DNA from: Ophiura sarsii
Lineage: Eukaryota > Echinodermata > Ophiuroidea > Amphilepidida > Ophiuridae
NCBI GenBank assembly: GCA_035610835.1
Contig: CM069446.1
Location: forward strand, 73,393,062 to 73,457,061
Direction of reading: 5' to 3'
Length of the DNA stretch: 64,000 nucleotides
Part shown: piece after piece, positions 1 to 12,900 of the stretch
How positions within the stretch are numbered: position 1 is the first letter of the stretch
How the letters are laid out: every line of letters begins with the position of its first letter
Notes under the pieces: generated by a model
Database searches by the model: none
Told to the model about the DNA's origin: nothing
The model's input: the letters and a program-made list of their open reading frames with translations, nothing else
Position numbers and translations under genes: made by a program

Positions 1-345
1 TGGTCCTGTGTGTGATAACGCCCATAGGTGTCAGAAGTGGGGTTGTGGGGTTCTGTGTGTGATAACGCCATAGGTGTCAGAAGTGGGGTTGTGGGGTCCT
101 GTGTGTGATAACACCCATAGGTGTCAGAAGTGGGGTTGTGGGGTCCTGTGTGTGATAACGCCCATAGGTGTCAGAAGTGGGGTTGTGGGGTCCTGTGTGT
201 GATAACGCCCATAGGTGTCAGAAGTGGGGTTGTGGGGTCCTGTGTGTGATAACGCCCATAGGTGTCAGAAGTGGGGTTGTGGGGTCCTGTGTGTGATATA
301 ACGCCCATAGATGTCAGAAGTGGGGTTGTGGGGTTCTGGGTGTGA
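1..345. repeat. 47-bp minisatellite, about 7 copies
   Basis: A unit of about 47 bp (containing GATAACGCCCATAGGTGTC and AGAAGTGGGGTTGTGGGG) repeats head to tail from the window edge. Copies differ by single substitutions and 1-2 bp indels, and the last one (to about 345) is diverged. The array probably continues to the left of the window. Confidence 0.93.
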
Positions 346-844
346 TAACACAGTAAAAATGTGTGTGTAAAGACTCACAGCTAATCAGCAAAAGAGTTTA
401 ATCTTCACAGCTAGTCGCACCCTTTATACCGCAATCACTCTAGACCCATTCATCCAGCTACCTAGGTGGCTCGTTCAGATAGCACAAAGTTATGACAGTA
501 ACCACACACACAAATCAATGATTTCCTATACCTAGAGCGACTTTGCTGTTGTTATGTGCGGTCATTGAAATTGCCATAACTTTAAAAGTATCCATTAGAT
601 TTTGTTAAATGAGGTATCAAACTGCAGAGAAGAAATTTGCTCATTTAATGTATATCTCAGATTTTGGGTACCGATTATCTATTTTGAATTAGCCAACCTC
701 AAAGCACCTGGTCCGGGACTTTATGTGCTAGGTGTATATACATTTAATAAGCTGTGTCTCATTCAAGGTGACAAGTTGCACGTTTGATCTTTTTAATTAT
801 GTCATTCTAACATATTTCTCCATCACTATGTATACATTTTATAG
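346..844. other. Intronic or upstream sequence without a recognised gene
   Basis: No coding exon is recognised. Bases about 600-715 resemble the arm of the CCAGGTGCT inverted-repeat element seen at 52923-53732 (a block ending in AAAGCACCTGG), so part of this stretch is a dispersed-repeat remnant. The MLF exons that should precede 845 are not visible here and presumably lie outside the window. Confidence 0.5.
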
Positions 845-973
845 GATAGAATGGCAAATGATCCTAATTCACACAGTTACTCTTCAACATCATACATGTC
901 ATATTCTAACACAGGGGAGGGCGCCCCCAAAGTTTACCAAGCATCATCATCAACAAGGCAGACACCAGGAGGG
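845..973 (+). CDS. MLF: MLF exon (first one in window)
   Basis: Acceptor TATACATTTTATAG|GAT and donor GGAGGG|GTAAGTCC bound 43 codons starting D-R-M-A-N-D-P-N. It encodes the SHSYSS and [11 protein letters not shown] segments of the MLF domain and ends in phase 0. Confidence 0.88.
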
Positions 974-3900
974 GTAAGTCCATTTTGTTGATTGCCTACA
1001 TGTGTAGATTTGTTAATTTGTCCAGAAAATAAAGGTTTTCTTCAAATATTGGTGTACCTCAGGGCTCGATATTAGGACCACTGCTATTTATTATATTTGT
1101 AAATTGTCTACCAGATTTGTAAATTGTAAAACTATTATGTATGCTGATGACATTAATTTATTATAGATCAAAAAATCCTGATGAACTGTCAGCTATGTTG
1201 GCATCAAACTTTGGTATAATTGCAAGTTGGCTTGAGACAAGCAAGCTTACATTAACTATTAATTAAATAAGACCAAAGTTCTGTTATTTGGTACCAGACA
1301 CATGTTAGATAGATTTAATAATATTTCACTTACTTATAATGATACTGAGATCAAAATGGTTAGTGAATTTAAATATCTTGGTATCAAATTTGATAGTACT
1401 ATGTCTTGGTCATCACATATTGATTACTTAGCAAAAAATGTTTCGAAAAGAATTGATAGAGTAAAAATAGGGTGAAAATAGATTGTTCGCTAGCGAACAA
1501 TCTATTTTCAACCCAAATTAAAAACCATGATTTTGAAGTAATTAGGAATCGTATCGCTCTGTAACTCAGAATATATTTATGATTTATAATCAGAAATGTA
1601 AATCTGCAAGAAAATCTACTTTCAAAAAAAAATCATGGGTAGAGGGGTGCCCTTTGGAAAAGATCACATAATATGCCTTCAAACAAGTACAAAATGGAAT
1701 AATGCGTGATAATATCTAAAGCAAGATTTGTATCTGAACTAGATTATGTATACCACATGAATAATCAGACAAGGTTTTATTTCTTGCAAAGGAATTACGA
1801 GATTGAAGTTTGTTATTTTTGTTAGCAAATATATTTTAACAACTGAAAACCAAAGTTATATCTGATATTTTTCATTTGTTGTTTAGGCTAAAGAAACAAG
1901 GAAAACAGTACGGGATTCTGAGTCGGGATCACAAGAGATGGCTATAGGACACCATGTTGGTAAGATATGTAGGAGAAAGTGAAAGAGTAGGTCATGCATG
2001 ATAAAGTTGGCTACATATAAAGAAATTGATATAAACACAACACCAAAAGTAAGTCCCCCTCTCAAAATGTCGTCATAACAACGTAAGGTAAAACATTTTA
2101 CCAATAAAACTTAGTTAGAAATAATCCTATGACTGTTTCCTAAGTGTTGTTTGAAAATGAAAGATGTCCATGACTTCATGGCTGAATGACCTCAAATGGA
2201 AGATAAAATCTGCCCTACTCAAAAGTCACAACTCACTGTGCTAATATCTGAGACAAGAAGGGAATTTACATGAATTGATTACACATTACATTAATATTCG
2301 ATCAACCACAGGTGTTTTTCCATTAGTAAGAAGCTATTCATGAACTTTTGTGACTTTGAGAAGGGCAGTTTGTATAGATCTTCCTTTTGAGTTTATTCAG
2401 CCATGAAGTCATGGACATCTTTCATTTTCAAACAGCACGTAGGAAACAGTCATAGGATTACTTCTAACTAAGTTTTATTGGTAAAATATTTCACCTTGCA
2501 ATGTTATGACAACATTTTGAGATTTGTGATTTTGACTATGCAATTTTTTTCGGCCGTTTATGCCGACAACTTCATCCCTACCCCCCACCCCCCACCCCCC
2601 CCCCCCCCACTTATCAAGATTTCAGCTGGTCACAGGAAAAAAATTGTGCAAGTTTTACAAAAAAAATTGGAGTCTGTAAAAAAAATTGTCGGTACATCAT
2701 GCCTTTCGTCGGTACAACTATGGTCGGCCTCCCCCAGTTTCCAAAATCTGGGTACGCCGCTGGCGTTGTGTTTATAAAGAAATTAATATTGATAATAACA
2801 TTCCTCTTTCTTGTGATTCAAAAATATGAGTATACCTTTTCAATAATACATCATTTTAAAGCTTAAAATATGCTTCTCTTATATCTGATTTAAATAAATG
2901 ACAAATGAGTCTTGTCTCCAACAATGCCTCTTTCGATGTGGTGGGTCACAAATGTCTGTTAAGATTGTATTTATCCAAAGGTTGTGAGTTCAAGACCCGC
3001 TGTGGTCAACATTTTGTGAGACACTTACCATAAGTAACCCGTTCCCTCAAGTCTCCCTGGACAATCACAGCGGGTGATAAATGCGAACTGAATTGTTGAA
3101 TATGGGTGCGCAGCCTCCATGGCCGAGTGGACTAAGACACCGAACCCCATGAAATGCCACTCTCCCCGGCAATTACGGCGGGTGATGAATAAAGGATTTG
3201 AGTCTGGCACAAGAAAGAGAGATTGGCACTTGATTCCTGTGAACACTGGAACTACCACCTTTACCATTACCGTTTACCTTATAATACAGCGTGTCCCAAA
3301 AAACTGGGTTCAAAAGTTTGCGAGCTTATAACTAAAAAAGGAGGAAACATGGATAGTTTATATTTAGGGATATTAAAAAAACCTCTGTAATTAATCCAAT
3401 ATAAACTTTTTGAAATACAAAGATTTTAATAGAGCGTGGTCAAAACCCATTTGTCCCACTTTTCAAGGAACACCCCGATGTGTTGCAATTGCATAATGTT
3501 GTGACTTCATCCAAGTTTTGCCTTTGCATTCATTCTTTACAAAGACTTGGGCAGTAAACAAAATTATCTTGGTCGTATTGCAATAATACAAGTTCATTAT
3601 TTACATAAACATTAAAAAAAAAGTTCTTTGTTATAGTCCGAGTTATTGTTAAGTTCTTTTGGAGAATAAACCCCATGCCGGGAATACTGCACATAGCGCA
3701 CAGTTTCATGCAACGCACGGATGGTTTATTTCTTAAATCGGAACAAATGGGTTCTGTTCAAATCTTTGTATTTCAAAAGTTTACATTGGATTGGTCTCCG
3801 AATTTACCCAATTAAGGACAGGTATATTTTTGTTTAATATCCTTAAATATAAACAATCCATGATTCCTACTTATTTCGTTATAAGCTCGCAAACTTTTGA

Positions 3901-6900
3901 ACCCAGTGTTTTGGGACACGCTGAAGTCCTAAGGTTGAAATCTTGTACAGTATTGGATTCATGTCTTCAATCAATCTCTTTATCGCTTCAGGTGACCGTG
4001 CCCATGTCATTGAACGTAAACGTAACACAAGAACTGGTGATGAAGAGGAGAATCAGGAATTTGTCAACCTAGATGAAAGTAGGTATAGTGACAGAGTAGA
4101 CTAGTGGGTACCTTTTTGAGTCCCATTTTATGAGGTACAATTATTAGGGATTGCGGCAATTTTAAACCAGTTTAACACTGTTCATTTACCTTAGTGCAGT
4201 GATCTAGAGCAGGGCTTCTCAACTAGTGGCGCACGCGCCAAATGTGACGCTTGGTTGGAGCAATGGTGGTTGGTGCTTGGATTCCTCAAAAATATAAGGA
4301 AATACATAAGAAAATGGGTGCATATGGGTGCATTTGGCGCTTCATCATTTAAATAATGTTGAGAAACCCTGATATACAAGTCATAAAAAAGGTAACTATA
4401 CAGGTAATAAATGGGCTTTTAACTCTAAAAATATGTATCCTACCTAAAAATATTAAATAATATCTTCTTTAATATGAGATATTGCACGCTAGGATCGGTT
4501 GAATATTGAAGAAGTGACAATCCAAAATGAAAGGTAAAGTCACAATTTCATTTTCTCATTTTACTTTTCAGCACGGGGAGAGTATGACAGGTAGCGTGTG
4601 TGTGGTGTATTGATCCATTGGAACAATACGGCCGACTATCCAACCTGCGCATGCATCCCCAATTGCACTTCGGGTAATCTATCATTTATCTGTAGCTGGG
4701 TCCGTGTGTAGAAAAGAAAAATTCAGACTTCACCTTACATTTTGGAGTGTCACTTCCTTAATAATCACGCAATCCTAGCGTGCAATATCTCGTATTAAAG
4801 AAGATAACATTTTCAACAACTTTATGATTTAATATCTTTAGGTAGGAAATATATTTTTAGAGTGAAAAGCCCATCTATTACCTGTATAGTTAGTTTTGTT
4901 GATGACTGTAGAGCATATTTCAGTGATTGATGCAGCAAGTCCCAGAATGTGTGTTCCATCTTGTAGCTAATATTCATCAGCTGTATACAATCATGTGTGC
5001 GTAATAAACTGCGCCCAGTATCAGTGAAATATGCTCATATGTGATGCCACTACACAGAGAAGTAGGGGATCTTAGCATAAATGAAAGTATGAAGCATAAG
5101 GCAAAAAAACGAAATGGTTGTGTAGCCCTCAGCGACCGACCCTAAAATCTCAAAAATCAGGGTCACATTTTTTTTTTTAAGATTTAAATTTGACCCAAAT
5201 TGTCAAAATATTACTATTTTCTGCTTCAAGATGAATATAAAGTTTGCTTGAATAAATAGTTTTAAAATGATTTCTTGTGTTGAGATCGAAAGTTAAACTT
5301 CATATTATAACCCAATTTCATTATTTTTTAATATTTAGCTGAAGCAGAAGCATTTGATCGTGAATTCACCAATCGTACAGGTAGCTACAGACCTGGCCGT
5401 CAAAATGAATTGAGTGGTCCAGTAAGGCACAGTAGAAGGGAATATCCAGCACTCACAGACTCAAGAAGGTAGGTGTGGGCAGGCTCACTAGAGCTGTGGT
5501 GTTGATTCTCCTAGAAATGATAAATTATTCACCTCCCCTACCTACCTAGAGCATGTGTGGTCCAGTGGAACAGTGCAGGATTCACAATCATAAGGTTGTG
5601 AGTTCTAGCCCGCCGTGGCCAACGTGTTTGTATTCTTGTGCAAGATACTATAGTTTCAATTGCCTCGTTGACCCAAAGGGTGACATTACAATATAAGTGC
5701 CAATATGGAGTGCGCCTTGCCAGCAACCATGTAGATGAAGCAAAATGATCGTGACAATTTCCTAACAACAGCGTAATAATAAATAGGCTACAGAAACATT
5801 GTTGTAGTGAAGCCTGGAGAAATAGGGAGAATGGGGTATGCCGCACGTGCTTGGCATAATTAGGCGTCTGGATGTCACAGTACTAGTGCACCCATTTATG
5901 AGCTGGGACCCATTAACCCCAACTCCCCGGGCGTGTTTTCGTGAATTAAACTGTCAGGGGGGAAAAACTGGTCAAATTTAGGGGAAAAATCAGTCTCTGC
6001 ATGCGCCGGGATTGAACCCAGGCTGCATGCGTACAAGTCTGAGGCTCTACCGACTGAGCTATACAGGTCGGGTTAAATAATTAAAGGTTTTTTTCACAAG
6101 TTTAATGCCTGGCGAAGCATGGTATGAGATTGATTGCGCAATCGTGTGGTACAATATTGTAACAGTGTCTGGTTTTGTAGTGTCTAGGAGCGTTAGGGTT
6201 AAAATTGAAAATCACCACTTTTGGGGTGTGACCAAATGTAACAGGGAGGGCATCCTTAATGAGCTCAAACTTTACACAACACATTTGGCCTAAATACCTT
6301 TGGATGCTCATTTCCTCTCAACAACATGCATTCCTGACTCAGAATGGGGCCAACAAAAATCTTTGGTGCCCTCTTTTACTTCTATGGGTTTCATCTACTA
6401 GTATATTTACTGCACCCTTCTTTCAGAGACTAAAAGGTGCTTCGATAGTTTGATCAATTCCAAATTGGTGAAGCCTCATTACAGCAGCTAATGCATACAG
6501 GAGGACGTGGGCGCACATGAAGGCAACAAGTGCACTGTGCATCATATATGTGACGCGTGCGTGTCGCCATAATTGCGCGCGTAAGCTTGGATTTTTTTAA
6601 TTTGCACGCGGAGAGATAAAAACCTTATATTTCTCACCAATTTGGACATGATTAAACTATAGAAATGAGACTTTTATGATTTTTACCCATAAACTGTGCT
6701 AATAGAAACATTAATAATAGGTTACTTGTTAGAGGAAGAGAACTCCTGGTTTGGGGTAGATTATCTCAATCAGAGGGTACAAAGGGTTCACGGTAACTTT
6801 CAGCTTTTGGTAAAGTTACTGGTGTTCTCGATCCCTTCTTGTTTATGTTCATAATGATAAAGGAAAGTTACGATTGGTGATTTACTGTAGCTAGATTTCA

Positions 6901-9900
6901 TAAAATACTATTTATAGTCATGCATTATAATTAAAGGGGCATTGAGAGATACGTATGGGAGTGCGCCCTCAATTATCCTGGAAATCAGTTTTTTTGCATT
7001 AAAGTAATACTTAGGCATATACTAACTACCATCTGAAACAGTTTCCCAACATTAGCTGTTTATCATATAAAATTTCATGATTTTCTTAGTTTCGATATGA
7101 TCATATCGAAACTCAGGTGCTGAATTCGGAAGTTATGCATCATTTTACTCACGGACTTTCCCGACAAATCTCAACCCGGAAGTGCCGTTATTTGCTTATT
7201 TTGGCATGAAGGCAATGTCGGAATTGTATGAAATTTGGATTTGGGCTATGTTGATGATTATCTTTACGATATTTGCTCATTTAGTATATCGATACATCTC
7301 TCAATGCCCCTTTAAGCTTAGTACTGCGCTGTGATGTATTTCAATTGGGTATGATCTTCAAATTTGCCCGTATTGTATTTCCATGTCTGTGTAATTGGGA
7401 GGTTTTCGCTTGCTTTGACTAACACTTTACTGCTTCTTTAATTTGTGACCATGCATGACACATCTCTTTCACAGGCTCTCTATTTATCACTATCAGTATA
7501 TAACATGTACTGCTTCTTTTATCTATGACCACCTCTTTCACAGGCTCTCTATGTATCAGTATCTAAAACTGTACTGCTTCTTTTATCTGTGACCACCTCT
7601 TTCACTGGCTTTTTATGTATCAGTATCTGAAACGGTACTGCTTCTTTTATCTGTGACCACCTCTTTCACAGACTCTTTTTGTATCAGTATCTAAAACTGT
7701 ACTGCTTCTTTTATCTGTGACCACCTCTTTCACAGGCTCTCTATGTATCAGTATCTAAAACTGTACTGCTTCTTTTATCTGTGACCACCTCTTTCACTGG
7801 CTTTTTATGTATCAGTATCTGAAACGGTACTGCTTCTTTTATCTGTGACCACCTCTTTCACAGACTCTTTTTGTATCAGTATCTAAAACTGTACTGCTTC
7901 TTTTATCTGTGACCATCTCTTTCACAGGCTCTCTTTGTATCAGTATCTAAAACTGTACTGCTTCTTTTATCTGTGACCACCCCTTTCACATTACTTTCTA
8001 GGTCTATCTCAATCAAGGATTACTGAACCAATACTAGGCATGTTTGTACTTATTTTAATGCATTCCTCATTTTTTAAAACTGCCGTCTGCAGACAACTGC
8101 TGTATGGAAAGTGTTAATTGTTCCTGCATGACCTATAATTGTTTCCATGTCTCTGGCATAGCATCCTGCATCATACAGTGTTTCAAACACCCTACACCAC
8201 TTTATTATTACTCCTGTCTGACAATGTTGTCTTTATCTGCAATTGCTTGGATAGTGTTAGTTGCCAAACGAAACACCATGTTCCCCTCGTTTCCATCTGT
8301 ACCTCACAACTCACATATGGCATTGGCACTCACGTATATTGGCCATACGGGACCAATACTCCCTTTTCATGGCCTGTCAGCCGCTCATAAGCATCTCATT
8401 TCACTGATAAGTCGTTCCACAAGCTATACAATCCAAACTTTCCCGTTTGATGCCATCAGTTCCATAAGACCCCCAATTCAGGTTGTGTCAGTTCGGTAAG
8501 CCCCTGTTTTCAGTTTCAGACTGACCAGTCACACACCCCTGGGCCCTAACCCTCTTCAAATTTGAGTACCCCCCCCTCCCCCAGGTTGTTCCCCCTCCTG
8601 GGAGTGGTGTGAATGGCAGCCAAATATTTTCGGTCATGAATTCTTCATTGCACCTTTTACCTGCAAGTACTTATCTCACTTTTCTGGCTCTTTCATACAG
8701 GCATCATCACCATCCGTACAATGACCATCACGCAAACCGCTACTAACATAAATACTGCTGCTGCCCTCTATATCAATGAAGACTGTCCCTTTATTAATGG
8801 ATAGCGCCCTCAATCAACGGAGAGCACCCAACCCATTGATTGATTGATGGGCACATGACACTAACCACTACTTTAGTACCTGCGGCCCTTTATCAACGGA
8901 GATGGCCCTCAATCAACGGAGAGCACCCAACCCATTGATTGATGGGCCCATAACACTAACCACTGCTATTGTACCTACGGCCCTTTATCAACGGAGAGCG
9001 CCCTCAATCAACGGAGAGCACCCAACCCATTGATTGATGGGCCCATAACACTAACCACTACTATCGTACATGCGGCCCTTTATCAACGGAGAGCGCCCCC
9101 AATCAACGGAGAGCACCCAACACATTGATTGATGGGCCCATAACACTAACCACTACTATTGTTCCTGCGGCCCTTTATCAATGGAGAGCGCCCTCAATCA
9201 ACAGAGAGCACCCAAACCATTGATTTATGGGCCCATAACACTAACCACTGCTATTGTACCTGCGGCCCTTTATCAATGGAGAGTGCCCTCAATCAACGGA
9301 GAGCATCCAATCCATTGATTGATGGGTCCATAACACTAACCACTACTATCGTACATGCGGCCCTTTATCAACAGAGAGCGCCCTCAATCAACGGAGAGCA
9401 CCCAACACATTGATTGATGGGCCCATAACACTAACCACTACTATTGTTCCTGCGCCCCTTTATCAATGGAGAGCGCCCTCAATCAACGGAGAGCACCCAA
9501 ACCATTGATTTATGGGCCCATAACACTAACCACTGCTATTGTACCTGCGGCCCTTTATCAATGGAGAGCGCCCTCAATCAACGGAGAGCATCCAATCCAT
9601 TGATTGATGGGTCCATAACACTAACCACTACTATTGTACCTGCGGCCCTTTGTCAACGGAGAGCGACCTCAATAACGGAGAGCACCCAACCCATTGATTG
9701 ATGGGTCCATAACACTAACCACTACTATTGTACCTGCGGCCCTTTATCAATGGAGAGCGCCCTCAATCAACGGAGAGCATCCAATCCATTGATTGATGGG
9801 TCCATAACACTAACCACTACTATTGTACATGCGCCCTCAATTAACGGAGAGCACCCAACCCATTGATTGATTGATGGGTCCATAACACTAACCACTACTA

Positions 9901-12900
9901 TTGTACCTGCGGCCCTTTGTCAACGGAGAGCGCCCTCAATCAACGGAGAGCACCCAACACATTGATTGATTGATGGGCACATAACCCTAACCACTACTAT
10001 TGTACCTGCGGCCCTTTATCAACGGAGAGCCCCTCAATAACGGAGAGCACCCTACACATTGATTGATGGGCCCATAACACTAACCACTACTATTGTACCT
10101 GCGGCCCTTTGTCAACGGAGAGCGCCCTTAATCAACGGAGAGCACCCAAACCATTGATTGATGGGCCCATAACACTAACCACTACCTGCGGCCCTTTATC
10201 AACGGAGAGCGCCCTCAATCAACGGAGAGCACCCAACCTATTGATTGATAGGCCCATAACACTTACCACTACTATTGTTCCTGCGCCCCTTTATCAATGG
10301 AGAGCGCCCTCAATCAACGGAGAGCACCCAAACCATTGATTTATGGGCCCATAACACTAACCACTGCTATTGTACCTGCGGCCCTTTATCAATGGAGAGC
10401 GCCCTCAATCAACGGAGAGCATCCAATCCATTGATTGATGGGTCCATAACACTAACCACTACTATTGTACCTGCGGCCCTTTATCAACGGAGAGCGCCCT
10501 CAATAACGGAGAGCACCCTACACATTGATTGATGGGCCCATAACACTAACCACTACTATTGTACTTGCGACCCTTTATAAACGGAGAGCGCCCTCTGTCA
10601 ACTGATTGCGCACCCTATTAAATGAGAATTTCCAATAGATTGATAAGCACAGCAACTGTTCCATCAATGATGTACCTACACCACTGAAGAACTAAACATC
10701 AACTCTTGAGCACCAACCATCTCACTAAGGGTGTGTTTACACTAACCGGGACACAAGTTTATCCGGATTCTATCTGGATTAATAAACACGTTCATACTAG
10801 GATCGATGCAGATAATATGCGGATTGAAACCTGCACTTTTCCAGGTTTCAACATTTTAATCCGGATCACTTCCTGTTCATATTATGCTTTTTATCCGGAT
10901 TTTATACCCGGTTTTATTCCGGGAGGTGGGAAAACTTGTAAACACGCCCAAACTGCAATAAGGCTTCCCCGTATCAGGCTATTGCTAACCTTAACCTTAA
11001 CAACTGATGTGTGTACATTGATTGTACTTTAACCAATACTAATATTCATCAATCAAAGAGAATGTCCTCAAGCTTTAAGGGGAGACTCAAGGAAGTTTTT
11101 GATCTTATTTTTTATATTTTGTGAGTGCTGTAATTATTGAACTATTAATCAAATGCATATAAAAGTAATTTTTGGAAAGGAAATGGATCAGAGAATCCAA
11201 AAATGTTGATTTTTTGAGAAAATCACAAAATTCACTTTTTTGACACAATTTCTTTTTGACAAAGCTAACAAAAATAAATTGAGTATAAAATGCCCAAACA
11301 TGATGATGTTAAGACATTAATATAGAACCTTTTTTTTTTTAAACCTAATCTGATATTTTTTGAAATTTTGACAAAAAAGTGCCAAAAAACCAAAAAAAAT
11401 GGATTTTTTTTTGTTGTGGCACTTTTTAGTCAAAATGTCCAAAAATATTTTTTGGATCCTCTAATCCTTTTCCTTTCCAAAATGTATACTTTTATATACA
11501 TTTGAGTCATAGTTCAATAATTACAGCACTAACAAAATAAAAAAACAACACTTCCTTAAGGTCCCCCTTGAAGGAGAGATGATCATCGCATCTGATATCC
11601 ATCCACACATCATACAAATCACTACCATATTTCTATTGTACCAAAGTTGACCTGTGGATAATAGAGACATACCTCTTTATCAGCAATGAGAAACTCAACA
11701 TCACATTGGTGATATATACATTGCTTATAGCGCACTGATGAGTGCTATGTGTTTCAATACTAAGGCAAAAAAAAAAAGGTCTGTCTCGCATACATTTGGG
11801 AAAAAGCTATGTGATATTCAATTTTATTTATTTTTTAGAAAAAATAGCTATCCTAAATGCAAAAATTCTTTTATTATTGTGTTTTTGGACTCTTTTAGAA
11901 CCAATTTGTTTCAATTTTTTTCTAACAACTAAAAAATGTTCATATAAACAATTCCACCGTGGTCTATGAAGCATGTCGGTTGGATTTATTATAGTAGGTC
12001 CAACCAGTATGCTACATAGACCATGGTATAGTAGAATTTAAATGAAAACTCACAATAAATTGTGACCTTAACGTTCAGCGATTATTAAGTTTCAGAGTGT
12101 TTGTGGTGGAGAAATAGAAACACTACTAAAGGTTACAGAAGTTCTCTTCTTTATATGGGATTGAACAAGCCAGCCAGCTTCTCCAAATCTTCCTTTCCAA
12201 TATAGCTACCTCTAATCCTGTGCTATAAGTAGGTCAATGTAAGTTAGGGCTGGTCTACTATGCTTTCTTACTCCATGTTTTGGAATCCAGTGTATGAGTT
12301 TGGAGACAGTCTCATTGGACCCTCTAAATCAGAGTGTGGAAAATCTTGCTCTATATGTTCTCTGATCTTGTTCTTTTGTGACACCCCCTCCCCCCCTTCC
12401 CCCCCCCCCCCCCCCCACTGCTCTCAAATTTCTGATTCTGACTCGGCAGCACATTTCCAGAGAGTAAAATAAGATTTTAACCCCCTGGGCACTACCGGCC
12501 TATTTTACAGTTGTTCTGATTGGTTTATTGCAAGATATACTCATTTTAATAGCCAATTAAAATGCAGCTTGTAAAATATTTCACTCCAATCTTTATCAGG
12601 GATACAATTATTCTAACAATATCTCTGATTGGTGCAATAAATGATGTATCTATCTTTCTGACCAATCGGCCGGTAGTTCTCAGGGGGTTAAAAGCCAGAC
12701 CAACCCTACCTGGGAGGTTCGTTTGCCCCTAGAACAGGTTTGTGTTGTTGTCACGTATTTAGATAGCGATGACATCATCATGGGCGATGACATCATCATG
12801 GGCAATCATGTTATTTTGTGTTCTGCATTCACTTTCAAGCGCCACATGTTTCAAAAGCAGGGCATTGCGCTGAAAAAACTGCCAGATTTGTTATTTTATT

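Noticed and set aside
5985..6072. Functional tRNA gene
   Set aside because: A and B boxes are good but the anticodon arm does not pair; similar heads occur at several loci, so SINE or pseudogene is more likely.
7430..7995. CRISPR-like regular direct repeats
   Set aside because: Repeats are contiguous 64-bp satellite units without unique spacers, in a eukaryotic intron.
9159..10532. Repeated 70-85 codon frames ([11 protein letters not shown]... type)
   Set aside because: They are read-outs of the 95-bp satellite; frame changes every unit, and no start context or homology is seen.
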